Below, in pieces: positions 44,839 through 52,072 of a stretch of 64,000 nucleotides of DNA (within the stretch, counting starts at the first letter, position 1; each line of letters opens with the position of its first letter). Origin of the DNA: Rhodococcus pseudokoreensis (lineage in GTDB: Bacteria > Actinomycetota > Actinomycetes > Mycobacteriales > Mycobacteriaceae); NCBI RefSeq assembly GCF_017068395.1, contig NZ_CP070619.1:7006001-7070000 (forward strand). The letters run 5' to 3'. The notes beneath the pieces are model-generated. The model ran no database searches. It saw only the letters and a list, made by a program, of their open reading frames with translations, and was not told the origin of the DNA. The translations under genes were made by a program, and so were the position numbers.

Positions 44839-45596
44839 GGGCTCAGATGGCGACCGTCTGTGCCGCTGCAGTGGTCTTATCGGTTACTGCTTGTGGGACC
44901 GATGAAGCGACAACGCCGATCGATCCCACGGTAAGAGTTGTCAAGGAATACAGCGTTCCCGAGAACGTCGACTACAACGTTCGATGGTCGGCGGATCCAG
45001 GAATCGACCTATTGAGCAGTCCTGCGGTGGCGGTCCGGGCGTATATGGAGTCGTATTATCTCGCGATTCATGGGCATGCACTGGCGGCCGGCTACCCAGG
45101 TTTCGCCGACGCGACGTCGCAGCAGCGCGACCGCGTCGACTTCGACTATTGGAATGGTTCGGACCTGGAACGACTCGTCGGTACCCAGTTCGAGCACGTG
45201 CTGGCGCTGGCACCGACCGAGGACGGGTGGGCCGCCACGGTGTGTTCGGGCAACTACGCCGTAATGGCCGAGAAGGAGGGTCGATTCTTCAATCTGACGG
45301 GCCCGTCCCCGCAGGCAGAAACAGTGAGGATCGTGGCGCCTGAGCAAACGCTGTCGGTCAGTTCTGAGTCGCTTGCTGCGGAGGGCGCAGAGCGTGCTCC
45401 GTCGGCGGATGTATTCGCTGGTTGGAAGATTGCTGAGCACGAGCAGGCCGCGCGCGACCAGAACGCATATACCGAGTGCGACTCGCGGATGCCCGATGCC
45501 AGGGAAGCGCGTCCGCAGAAGGCGAACCTCCCACACGACGCCCCGTATCCGACGCTTGCTCCGTTTCCGGGTTGGCCGAGGTACGACGAGAACTGA
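44835..45596 (+). CDS. Lipoprotein of unknown function, coupled to the WXG protein
   Basis: This 253-residue protein has a short signal peptide with lipobox VTAC, so it should be anchored outside the membrane. A conserved fold is not recognised; the middle has AVRAYMESYYLAIHGHALAAGY and a YWNGSDLERLVGT segment typical of secreted mycobacterial-type lipoproteins. The 4-nt ATGA overlap with the WXG-headed gene and the shared AT-richer start suggest co-inheritance. It might protect the producer from the secreted protein, or help its export or assembly; both are guesses. A terminator follows. Confidence 0.75.
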   Translation: MRAQMATVCAAAVVLSVTACGTDEATTPIDPTVRVVKEYSVPENVDYNVRWSADPGIDLLSSPAVAVRAYMESYYLAIHGHALAAGYPGFADATSQQRDRVDFDYWNGSDLERLVGTQFEHVLALAPTEDGWAATVCSGNYAVMAEKEGRFFNLTGPSPQAETVRIVAPEQTLSVSSESLAAEGAERAPSADVFAGWKIAEHEQAARDQNAYTECDSRMPDAREARPQKANLPHDAPYPTLAPFPGWPRYDEN

Positions 45597-45598
45597 GG

Positions 45599-45630
45599 AG
45601 CGCCCTTCCTGCTGCTGGCGGAAGGGCGCT
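45599..45630 (+). terminator. Terminator of the EspC-like/WXG/lipoprotein operon
   Basis: AGCGCCCTTCC pairs with GGAAGGGCGCT over 11 bp around a 10-nt loop, starting two bases after the lipoprotein stop. Confidence 0.85.
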
Positions 45631-45695
45631 GTCGCCGCAGCGGGCGTGCGGTCATATCCTCGACGGAGTCTCCGTGTTCGTGGAGGCGCGAGCGA

Positions 45696-46175
45696 ATGAT
45701 CGGACGGTTTGTGGTGGACAGCAAGTGTGACGTCGTTTATGCGGACGACCTCGGGGTCGGCGAGAAGTTCGAGCTGGGCTCGTACACGGTGACCGAGGAG
45801 GAGGTGCTCGAGTTCGCGGGGCAGTGGGATCCGCAGTCGTTCCACATCGACCGTGAATCCGCAGATGAGGGCTATTTCGGTGGGCTCATTGCGAGTGGTG
45901 TGCACACGATCGCGGTGTGTCAGCGACTGTCCGCGACCACTCTCTACGCCCGCTGGAGCGTCATCGCGGGGAGCCGGATGCGTGACGTCAACTTCCTCCG
46001 GCCGGTGCGGCCGGGTGACGTGCTGACCGGAAACCTGCTGATCGAGGACGTGAAGCGCGACGATCGTGGGCGGGCGTTGGTGACCGTCGCGACGGAGATT
46101 GTCAACGGGTCGGGCAAGCAGGTGTTGACGTCGGTCACCGAGATGTACGTGCGCTGCCGCCCCGCAACCGACTGA
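45696..46175 (+). CDS. MaoC-like (hotdog) dehydratase
   Basis: This 159-residue protein has the MaoC hydratase-2 pattern: EEVLEFAGQWDPQSFHIDRESA, with the catalytic Asp and His, then FGGLIASGVHT and FLRPVRPGDVL. It should hydrate or dehydrate an enoyl thioester. GGAGG lies ahead of ATG 45696. It appears to be monocistronic and unrelated to the flanking secretion and small-protein genes. The chain length of its substrate is unknown. Confidence 0.88.
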   Translation: MIGRFVVDSKCDVVYADDLGVGEKFELGSYTVTEEEVLEFAGQWDPQSFHIDRESADEGYFGGLIASGVHTIAVCQRLSATTLYARWSVIAGSRMRDVNFLRPVRPGDVLTGNLLIEDVKRDDRGRALVTVATEIVNGSGKQVLTSVTEMYVRCRPATD

Positions 46176-46205
46176 TCGTCGAATTTTCTGGACGAAACAC
46201 CCTCG

Positions 46206-46235
46206 TCGAGGATTGTTTTCCGGGTTTCTGGGTAC
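46206..46235 (+). promoter_or_regulatory. Shared promoter-like block, copy 1 (TCGAGGATTGTTT-N11-GGGTAC)
   Basis: The block lies 37 bp ahead of the small secreted protein gene at 46272 and is repeated with the same spacing ahead of its paralogue at 46762. GTTT and GGGTA resemble SigF/SigB-type elements, but the spacing of 11 is shorter than usual, so the sigma factor is uncertain. Confidence 0.5.
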
Positions 46236-46271
46236 CGCACCCGGGAGGCCATGAAACCAACGGAGGCAATC

Positions 46272-46595
46272 ATGAGAATGGGTAGGAGGGTGGCCGCGGT
46301 GGCAGTGTTCGCGGCTTCGATCGGATTGGGAGCATCCGGTGTCGCCTGGGGAAGCAGTCTCGACTCGGCGGTGCCGGTGCGTCGGCCGGATGTCATTCAG
46401 CCGATGCCGCCCGGGTTCCCGCAGAACGGTCCGATCGGATGCGACGACTGGGCGGAACCGTACGAGAACAATGTCCCGGCGTGGGGCACCGATCCGTACA
46501 ACCAGTTCGACAATTGGTGCGACGGTCCCGATGACGGGCTTTCCGCGCAGCAGCCGCCGGTCAATGACGACCAGGGCCGGACGGTCAATCCCTGA
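46272..46595 (+). CDS. Small secreted protein, tandem copy 1
   Basis: This 107-residue protein has a signal peptide ending near ASGVAWG and a mature part with CDDWAEPYENNVPAWG and PYNQFDNWCDGPDDG, two cysteines that could form one disulfide. GGAGG precedes ATG 46272. The protein at 46762 shares the signal peptide and this core almost exactly, so the pair arose by tandem duplication. No family or function is recognised; it may be a cell-envelope or extracellular stress protein. Confidence 0.8.
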   Translation: MRMGRRVAAVAVFAASIGLGASGVAWGSSLDSAVPVRRPDVIQPMPPGFPQNGPIGCDDWAEPYENNVPAWGTDPYNQFDNWCDGPDDGLSAQQPPVNDDQGRTVNP

Positions 46596-46693
46596 TTCGA
46601 CGGAATCGTTCACACGAGGCACTGTGCCGTCGTGTAGCTCGGTCGTGAACTGAAACCGACCGTCCGTCAAATTTCATCCGCGAAATTCTCGCT

Positions 46694-46723
46694 TCGAGGA
46701 TTGTTTACGTTGTCTTTGGGTAC
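46694..46723 (+). promoter_or_regulatory. Shared promoter-like block, copy 2 (TCGAGGATTGTTT-N11-GGGTAC)
   Basis: The same two elements with identical spacing as at 46206, 39 bp ahead of the second small secreted protein gene. Conservation of the block, while the sequence around it has diverged, supports a functional promoter. Confidence 0.5.
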
Positions 46724-46761
46724 AGCCCTTAGGCAGCGTCATTCACCTATGGGAGGCAACG

Positions 46762-47094
46762 ATGAAGGTCGGCATGAGATTGGCTGCGGTCGCTGTGTTC
46801 GCGGCCTCGATCGGTTTGGGAGCATCCGGTGTCGCCTGGGGTGACGCGTTCGACTCGGCAGCCGTACCCGTGCGGGCGCCCAATAATGTTGCGCCTCTGC
46901 CTCCCGGCGTTCCGCCGTACGGTCCGGCGGGTTGTGACGACTGGGCGGAACCGTACGAGAACAATGTCCCGGCGTGGGGTGCCGAACCGTACAACCAGTA
47001 CGACAATTGGTGCGACGGCCCGGACGACGGGCTTCCGCAACCGGCCACGTACAGCGGTGACGAGGGCGGTGGCGACTCGCCGAACGAGCCGTAA
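46762..47094 (+). CDS. Small secreted protein, tandem copy 2
   Basis: This 110-residue paralogue of the 46272 product has the signal peptide VAVFAASIGLGASGVAWG and the same CDDWAEPYENNVPAWG...NWCDGPDDG core, with a different glycine-rich tail (DEGGGDSPNEP). GGGAGG precedes the ATG. It has its own copy of the promoter-like block and a strong terminator behind it, so it is expressed separately from copy 1. Confidence 0.8.
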   Translation: MKVGMRLAAVAVFAASIGLGASGVAWGDAFDSAAVPVRAPNNVAPLPPGVPPYGPAGCDDWAEPYENNVPAWGAEPYNQYDNWCDGPDDGLPQPATYSGDEGGGDSPNEP

Positions 47095-47105
47095 GCGATC
47101 GATCC

Positions 47106-47148
47106 GAATCAGCGCGCCCGGGAATCTTCGTTCCGGGCGCGCTGATTC
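47106..47148. terminator. Bidirectional terminator between small secreted protein and VOC genes
   Basis: GAATCAGCGCGCCCGGGAA pairs with TTCCGGGCGCGCTGATTC with one bulged G and a 6-nt loop. It separates two convergent genes and overlaps the last codon of the VOC gene. Confidence 0.85.
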
Positions 47149-47509
47149 AGCTGCCGGAGGGTGGTTCGTGTAGACCGAAGGCGGACCCCTGGTCGTCGTG
47201 GCACAGCTTGAATCGTCCGAATTTCGCCGCCGATTCCGGATCCTCGCCGAGATCCACCGCGTCGATTGTGCCGCCGAGTGCCAGCACGTGCTCGACCGCG
47301 GCGTCGAGGTCCGGCACCCGGAAGAAGACGTACGGGCCGGCGCCCTCGTCGCCGCCGTGGATCCCGCCCGGCACGTTCGGGGTGGTGATCGAATAGCCCG
47401 ATCCGCCGGGTCCGGATTCGAATTCCCAGCCGAACAACGCCGAGTAGAACTTTCGGCCCTGCTCCGTGTTGGCCACACCCAATTCGAAGAACGACAATTC
47501 GCCCGACAT
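47147..47509 (-). CDS. VOC (glyoxalase/bleomycin-resistance fold) family protein
   Basis: This 120-residue protein has a two-repeat VOC fold: LSFFELGVANTEQGRKFYSALFGWEF, given here to mark residues about 5-30 in part, and the second half FFRVPDLDAAVEHVLALGG. A possible metal site includes HDDQG and LHEPP. GGAGGAG precedes ATG 47509. Members bind or isomerise small molecules; the reaction is unknown. It is divergent from the ADP-ribosylglycohydrolase gene. Confidence 0.82.
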   Translation of the reverse strand: MSGELSFFELGVANTEQGRKFYSALFGWEFESGPGGSGYSITTPNVPGGIHGGDEGAGPYVFFRVPDLDAAVEHVLALGGTIDAVDLGEDPESAAKFGRFKLCHDDQGSAFGLHEPPSGS

Positions 47510-47578
47510 GAGCACTCCTCCGTCGACAGTGTTTACGTGACGCTACGCCGACCTGCCGACACGTAGAAGTCTTGCGCA

Positions 47579-47598
47579 TTAGATCGATAGTGATCTAA
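47579..47598. promoter_or_regulatory. Perfect inverted repeat TTAGATC-N6-GATCTAA
   Basis: The 7-bp arms lie 32 bp ahead of the GTG start of the ADP-ribosylglycohydrolase gene, and 70 bp from the divergent VOC gene. The position suits a repressor site. The regulator is not encoded beside it. Confidence 0.5.
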
Positions 47599-47629
47599 CC
47601 TTGGAGCGAATTCGATTCAAGGGGGATCT

Positions 47630-48586
47630 GTGGAGTTGACCGAACGTCAGACCGACCGGGCTGCAGGCGTATTGATCGCCACCGCCGCGGGCGATGCGCT
47701 CGGGGCGGGATACGAGTTCACCGTCCCGGCGGCCGATGCGGTGATCGACATGGTCGGGGGCGGCATGTTCGAGTGGGCGCCGGGGGAGTGGACCGACGAC
47801 ACGTCGATGGCTGTCGCCATCGCGGAGGTGGCAGCGTCTGGAGTGGACATCGGCCGGGGTGACGGACTGGATGCCGTTGCTGCACAGTTCGTTCGGTGGA
47901 TCGATTCGAACCCGCCCGACGTCGGCAATCAGACGCGCGCCGTGCTGTCGGCCCGCGACGGCTCGGCCACGGCCATGCAGGAGCGGGCGCGCAGCATCAC
48001 GGGGAGGAAGGGCGGCAACGGTTCGCTGATGCGGACCGCCCCGGTCGCGCTGGCGTATCTCGACGACGCCGACGCGTGTGCCGAGGCCGCGTACCAGATC
48101 GGCGCCCTCACCCACGACGATCAGCGTGCCGGGGAGGCGTGCCGGTTGTGGTCCCACGCGATCCGGCACGCGGTGCTGTTCGGGACGTTCGACGGGGTGC
48201 GGGGATACCTGCAGGGGGCGCCCGCCGAGGTCGGCGAGTACTGGGGACCGCTGCTCGACCAGGCCGAACGCGGCACACCCGCGGACTTCCCGAAGAACGG
48301 CTGGGTGGTTCACGCCCTCCAGACGGCGTGGTGGGCGATCAGCGGCGCCGACGATTCGGGGCCGCATCACCTTCGGCTGGCGCTCGAGCGGGCCGTCCGG
48401 GCGGGAAACGACACCGACACCACCGCGGCGATCGCGGGTGGGTTGCTCGGTGCCCGATGGGGTGCGTCGGCGGTCCCTGACGGGTGGCGCCGGATCCTGC
48501 ACGGCTGGCCGGGATATTCCGCGGACGACCTCGAGCGGCTGGCGATAGCGGCCGTGCGGAGGGGTGCACCGGCCGACCGACGCTGA
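47630..48586 (+). CDS. ADP-ribosylglycohydrolase (DraG-family)
   Basis: This 318-residue enzyme should remove ADP-ribose from a protein or small molecule using two metal ions. Family motifs are GDALGAGYEF, WTDDTSMAVAIAE (metal-binding aspartates) and the C-terminal AGNDTDTTAAIAGGLLGA. The GTG start has AAGGGGG nearby. There is no ADP-ribosyltransferase in the window, so its target is unknown. The inverted repeat ahead of it suggests regulated expression. Confidence 0.9.
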   Translation: MELTERQTDRAAGVLIATAAGDALGAGYEFTVPAADAVIDMVGGGMFEWAPGEWTDDTSMAVAIAEVAASGVDIGRGDGLDAVAAQFVRWIDSNPPDVGNQTRAVLSARDGSATAMQERARSITGRKGGNGSLMRTAPVALAYLDDADACAEAAYQIGALTHDDQRAGEACRLWSHAIRHAVLFGTFDGVRGYLQGAPAEVGEYWGPLLDQAERGTPADFPKNGWVVHALQTAWWAISGADDSGPHHLRLALERAVRAGNDTDTTAAIAGGLLGARWGASAVPDGWRRILHGWPGYSADDLERLAIAAVRRGAPADRR

Positions 48587-48600
48587 GCATGAACGCGATT

Positions 48601-48650
48601 CGTACGTGAGCGGCGCGGTGTGCCGGGGAGCGCGGCGCCACTCACGTACG
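48601..48650. repeat. GTGAG-family palindromic repeat, copy 1 (family B, divergent)
   Basis: CGTACGTGAG and CTCACGTACG form perfect 10-bp ends, with GCGGCGC and GCGGCGCCA continuing the symmetry inward. It follows the ADP-ribosylglycohydrolase stop and relates to the copies at 48845, 49647 and 63915 by the outer ACGTGAG(T/C)GGC. Confidence 0.65.
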
Positions 48651-48660
48651 GGGAACTGCG

Positions 48661-48738
48661 TCAGGCCGCCAACTCGTCGGCGATCTCGATGTCGATTTCC
48701 TGTTCGGTCATTCCGCCGAAGAGATGGTTGGTAAACAT
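48661..48738 (-). CDS. Possible 25-residue small protein
   Basis: ATG at 48738 opens a frame reading MFTNHLFGGMTEQEIDIEIA and ending DELAA at a TGA. Most codons end in G or C, as expected for coding DNA here, and the charged, regular C-terminus (alternating I/E/D) looks like a real helix. No good Shine-Dalgarno is visible, and no family is recognised. It could be a small regulatory or leader peptide. It is the only coding signal in the 350-bp gap 48587-48940. Confidence 0.35.
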   Translation of the reverse strand: MFTNHLFGGMTEQEIDIEIADELAA

Positions 48739-48777
48739 GTCAGCTCGGTTCTCGTCGTGTGTGGTCGTTCCCGGCAC

Positions 48778-48799
48778 GATCGGAGCGACTCGTCCGATC
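48778..48799. promoter_or_regulatory. Inverted repeat GATCGGA-N8-TCCGATC
   Basis: The perfect 7-bp arms lie 40 bp upstream of the possible small gene at 48738. It is an operator-like site and raises the chance that this small frame is transcribed. Confidence 0.4.
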
Positions 48800-48844
48800 T
48801 ATGGTGTGTATCGCCGCCGGCGGCGCTGCCGTTTCACCCCCACA

Positions 48845-48887
48845 GGTGAGTGACAAAGTGTCCTCGGACGCGCATTCCCGCTCACGT
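48845..48887. repeat. GTGAG-family palindromic repeat, copy 2 (family B)
   Basis: GGTGAGTGACAAAGTGT, spacer, then GACGCGCATTCCCGCTCACGT. It has the same outline as the copies at 49647 and 63915 but with more mismatches. It lies in the spacer before the alpha/beta-hydrolase gene. Confidence 0.7.
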
Positions 48888-48940
48888 AGCGCTTAGGCTC
48901 GACTCGACCGATCGTGTCCCGGAACAGGAGATGAGTCGAC

Positions 48941-49642
48941 ATGCCCGCAACCTTCGTTCTGCTGCCCGGCGCTGGCTCCGACTCGTGGTACTGGCACCGC
49001 GTCGCCCCGATCCTGGAGGGGAGCGGGCACTCGGTGATCGCCGTCGACCTCCCGTACGGGGACGACGACGCCGGCCAGTACGAGTTCGCCGACGTCGTCG
49101 TCGATGCGGTCGAGGACGTCGAGGGGACGATCGTGCTGGTCGCGCAGTCCATGTCCGCGTTCACGGCGGCGATCGTCTGTCAGCGCGGCGAGGTCGACGT
49201 CGACCTGCTGGTGCTGGTGGCGCCGATGCTGCCCGCGCCGGGCGAGGCGCCCGGGCGGTGGTGGGAGACCACCGGTCAACCGGAGGCCAAGCGGGCGTTC
49301 GACCTACTGGAGGGCCGCGACCCGGACGCACCCGACGACCTGCGGGCGCTGTTCTTCCACGACGTGCCCGACGACGTCACCGAGGAGGCGTTCAGCCAGG
49401 AGGAGCCGGTCATGTCGGACACTCCGTTCGGGACGGTGTGGCAGGCGGAGGCGTGGCCGTTCGTGAAGACGCGGGTCGTCGCAGGCAGCCGCGATCGGCT
49501 GTTTCCGCTCGACTTCATGCAGCGGATCGTCCGGGAGCGGCTGGGCATAGTGCCGGAGGTCATCGACTCGGGCCATCTCGCGGCACTCGCGCGCCCCGGC
49601 GAACTTGCTGCCATGCTGGAGCGCTACGCGTCCGAACTGTAG
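48941..49642 (+). CDS. Alpha/beta-hydrolase (MenH/salicylate-esterase-like)
   Basis: This 233-residue hydrolase begins MPATFVLLPGAGSDSWYWHR, with the oxyanion loop LPGAG. The nucleophile is S70 in AQSMSAF, the acid lies in SRDRLFP and the base is H212 (SGHLAAL). This pattern (GxSx replaced by QSMS) is common in the plant-type esterase-like branch of the fold. ACAGGAGATG precedes the start at 48941. The substrate is unknown. Confidence 0.82.
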   Translation: MPATFVLLPGAGSDSWYWHRVAPILEGSGHSVIAVDLPYGDDDAGQYEFADVVVDAVEDVEGTIVLVAQSMSAFTAAIVCQRGEVDVDLLVLVAPMLPAPGEAPGRWWETTGQPEAKRAFDLLEGRDPDAPDDLRALFFHDVPDDVTEEAFSQEEPVMSDTPFGTVWQAEAWPFVKTRVVAGSRDRLFPLDFMQRIVRERLGIVPEVIDSGHLAALARPGELAAMLERYASEL

Positions 49643-49646
49643 GCCA

Positions 49647-49689
49647 GGTGAGTGGCAAAGCGTGCTGGAGGACGCAATGCCACTCACGT
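49647..49689. repeat. GTGAG-family palindromic repeat, copy 3 (family B)
   Basis: GGTGAGTGGCAAAGCGT, spacer GCTGGAGG, then ACGCAATGCCACTCACGT. It starts five bases after the hydrolase stop and precedes the SRPBCC gene. The match to the copy at 63915 is close. Confidence 0.8.
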
Positions 49690-49724
49690 GGGCGCACCGG
49701 GAAACGAGTAAGGAGAAGCACCAG

Positions 49725-50165
49725 ATGGCGTTGTCGGTATCAGGCGAGTTCGAGATCGAGGCGAGCCCCGAACAGGTCATGGCTGCGCTGGTGGACGTCG
49801 AACGCATTCCCGAGTGGTCGGCGGTGCACAAGAAGGTGGTCGTCGAGTCCCGGTTCGACGACGGACGCCCCCGCACCGTGCGGATGACGCTCGCCGTTCT
49901 CGGCGTCTCGGACACTCAGCTGGCCGAGCACAAGTGGGTCGACGACGAGCACATGTCGTGGACGCTCCTCGAGAGCGAGAAGCAGAAATGCCAGGAGGGG
50001 GAGTACCGACTGGTCCCCACCCCGCGCGGGACGTCGGTTCAGCTCACGATGGCGGTCGAGCCGAAGGTGTGGGTGCCGAAGTCCGTGCTGCGTCAGGGAC
50101 AGAAGCAGGCAGTGCGCCTGATCCGCAAGGGATTCACCCAGTTCGTTCTCGAGAACTACGTCTGA
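49725..50165 (+). CDS. SRPBCC-fold (START/polyketide-cyclase-like) protein
   Basis: This 146-residue protein begins MALSVSGEFEIEASPEQVMAALVDVERIPEW, here cited only to mark residues 1-30, and has SWTLLESEKQKCQEGEYRL and the C-terminal helix KQAVRLIRKGFTQFVLENYV in part. The fold binds hydrophobic ligands. AAGGAG precedes ATG 49725. Similar proteins are frequent in mycobacteria and rhodococci with no known role. A strong terminator follows. Confidence 0.8.
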   Translation: MALSVSGEFEIEASPEQVMAALVDVERIPEWSAVHKKVVVESRFDDGRPRTVRMTLAVLGVSDTQLAEHKWVDDEHMSWTLLESEKQKCQEGEYRLVPTPRGTSVQLTMAVEPKVWVPKSVLRQGQKQAVRLIRKGFTQFVLENYV

Positions 50166-50202
50166 GTCGGTGTTCGCGCATCACGCGCGGACACCGACTC
50201 AG
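50162..50202. terminator. Bidirectional terminator between SRPBCC and pRiA4b ORF-3-like genes
   Basis: CTGAGTCGGTGTTCGCGC pairs with GCGCGGACACCGACTCAG with one mismatch and a 5-nt loop, beginning at the SRPBCC stop codon. Confidence 0.88.
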
Positions 50203-50209
50203 ACGCTCT

Positions 50210-51967
50210 CTACGCGAACAACGTCTCGAAGGCCTCGTTGACTCGGTCGCGATCGAACGATGTCGCATCGAGTTGCTGACCGGGGCGAAGGCCGAGCCAT
50301 TCCCGGATCTCGGCGTGTTCCTCGTGATGCGGGTCTGCGCTGGCTTCGATCTTGTTCGCCCAGCCCCACGGCCCGCCGGAATCTTCGTAGGGCGCCATGT
50401 TGTGTCCGTCGAGGCAGAGCGCGGCAGGGGAGTCGGGTGCAGGGTTGTCGACCGATTCGACCTCGATGTGGTGGATCCAGTCGTCGCCGAAGTCGTACAG
50501 GTAGGTGAGACGGTCGCCGACCGAGCCGAGCAACAACCCGACCGCGACCTCCTCCTCCGGGACGGCAGTCCCCACGACGTCGCGGTGCGCGAAGTCTTCG
50601 GCGGGGATGAAGACTTTGCCGCCCGAGTACGCGGGTCCGACGGAGAACTCATGGAGATGAGAATCTTCCCACCCGAACGCGGACTGGATGACGTCGTGGA
50701 GAGCGGCGAGCGGAAGTGCGGCATCGAGTCGAATGCGACGCCACACAGGAATGTGTGTGCCTTCCAGTGAGATCCGCAAAGTGATGTGTGAATCCACCAC
50801 TTCGGAAGACACAAACTCGTTTACCGGGCTCGCGAGTTCGACGGCGCGAAGGACGGCAGGCCGGAGCGCGGCAGGAACTCGGTACGCGTCATCCCTGGTC
50901 AGCAACTTCTGTTTCACCAGCGTGTCCAACCGGTCGTAGACGAAGCCGTCCATCAGCGATTGCTCGTCGTCGAACCGCTCGTCCTCCGAACTGGCAGTGG
51001 GCTCCTCTGTCATCCCCGCCAAGATCACCTGAATCACCACGACATCGGTCAGGTGTGTGGGGTCGAGTGGATGACGTTGTCCCGATACGAGTTGGCTGCG
51101 GACGTATTCGGTGACAGCTGCACGGATCAGCGGCAGCGCGTGGGTCGTGCGGTCGGTGATCAGCCCCGCGTTCGGTCCGGGGACCGCCCGCGTGGAGTTG
51201 ACGGTGATGAGACCGATCTCTTCCGCGGTTTCCCAATACTCCAACATTTCGGGTACGTCGCGCATCGAGCGGATCTTCCGCGCACGCGGAAATCCGTCGG
51301 AGTCGACGGCGAGATCGATACCCAGTGCCTGAGCGAGATCGGGAAGCGAGACGGGTTTGGGCACCTTGGTGGAGGTGACGGGCACACCCGCGCCGACCCA
51401 CTCGACGAGTGCGGCGAGGGTCGTGATCACCGGGAGCGAGACGAGTGCGCGAACTTCGTCCTCTTCATTCACGGCGGGAAGTGCGATGTCTTCCGGAAGG
51501 AGGATGGGTGATTGCGGCTCGAGGAACTGTACGAGGTCCTCGATGCAATGGATGAGGTCCTCCTCGGTCCCGGTCCACAGCCGGTTGTCGTCGAGATAGT
51601 TGAGGAAAGTCAGTGCCGAGGCGACGATCGCCATTGCGATGTCCTCCATGTCGTCGGAAGGCTCTGCGGCCACTTCATCGGCGACATCGAGCAGGGCATG
51701 AGCGTCCGCGGGGAGCCAGCCGGTGGCGCGGAAACCGCGGCGGCCGCGGGCGAGATTGGTGAGTGTCGACTCGACGAGGTGCGGGAAGAGATCCGCGTCC
51801 ACGGGGAAATCGCGCGTGCGTAGCCACTGAACGAAGTCGTCGATGAGCGCCGGGTCGACGGCGGGAGTGGGAAACAGCGGCACAACGGTGGAGCGGTTCC
51901 TTCGTTGGCGTGCCTGCTGTTTTGCCGCACGTTTCTGGCCCGGATTCTTACCCCGCTTCGATCCCAT
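50210..51967 (-). CDS. Plasmid pRiA4b ORF-3-like domain protein (C-terminal domain)
   Basis: This 585-residue protein has a basic N-terminus (GSKRGKNPGQKRAAKQQ), a long region of unknown fold, and a C-terminal pRiA4b ORF-3-like domain from about residue 390: LRISLEGTHIPVWRRIRLD, AFGWEDSHLHEF and YLYDFGDDWIHHIEVE. The domain was named from a plasmid gene and is often found near mobile elements; its function is not known. A related domain is N-terminal in the protein at 56545. The composition does not stand out from the surroundings. Confidence 0.8.
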   Translation of the reverse strand: MGSKRGKNPGQKRAAKQQARQRRNRSTVVPLFPTPAVDPALIDDFVQWLRTRDFPVDADLFPHLVESTLTNLARGRRGFRATGWLPADAHALLDVADEVAAEPSDDMEDIAMAIVASALTFLNYLDDNRLWTGTEEDLIHCIEDLVQFLEPQSPILLPEDIALPAVNEEDEVRALVSLPVITTLAALVEWVGAGVPVTSTKVPKPVSLPDLAQALGIDLAVDSDGFPRARKIRSMRDVPEMLEYWETAEEIGLITVNSTRAVPGPNAGLITDRTTHALPLIRAAVTEYVRSQLVSGQRHPLDPTHLTDVVVIQVILAGMTEEPTASSEDERFDDEQSLMDGFVYDRLDTLVKQKLLTRDDAYRVPAALRPAVLRAVELASPVNEFVSSEVVDSHITLRISLEGTHIPVWRRIRLDAALPLAALHDVIQSAFGWEDSHLHEFSVGPAYSGGKVFIPAEDFAHRDVVGTAVPEEEVAVGLLLGSVGDRLTYLYDFGDDWIHHIEVESVDNPAPDSPAALCLDGHNMAPYEDSGGPWGWANKIEASADPHHEEHAEIREWLGLRPGQQLDATSFDRDRVNEAFETLFA

Positions 51968-52072
51968 GGCGGGATGATATCGCGGCCGGATCCGAGTTTG
52001 ATCGGACGGCCGGGCGACGCGAGCCGAGCGGCGTTAGGCTGACCAGCGGCCGAGAATGTGAGTGAGGACCAG

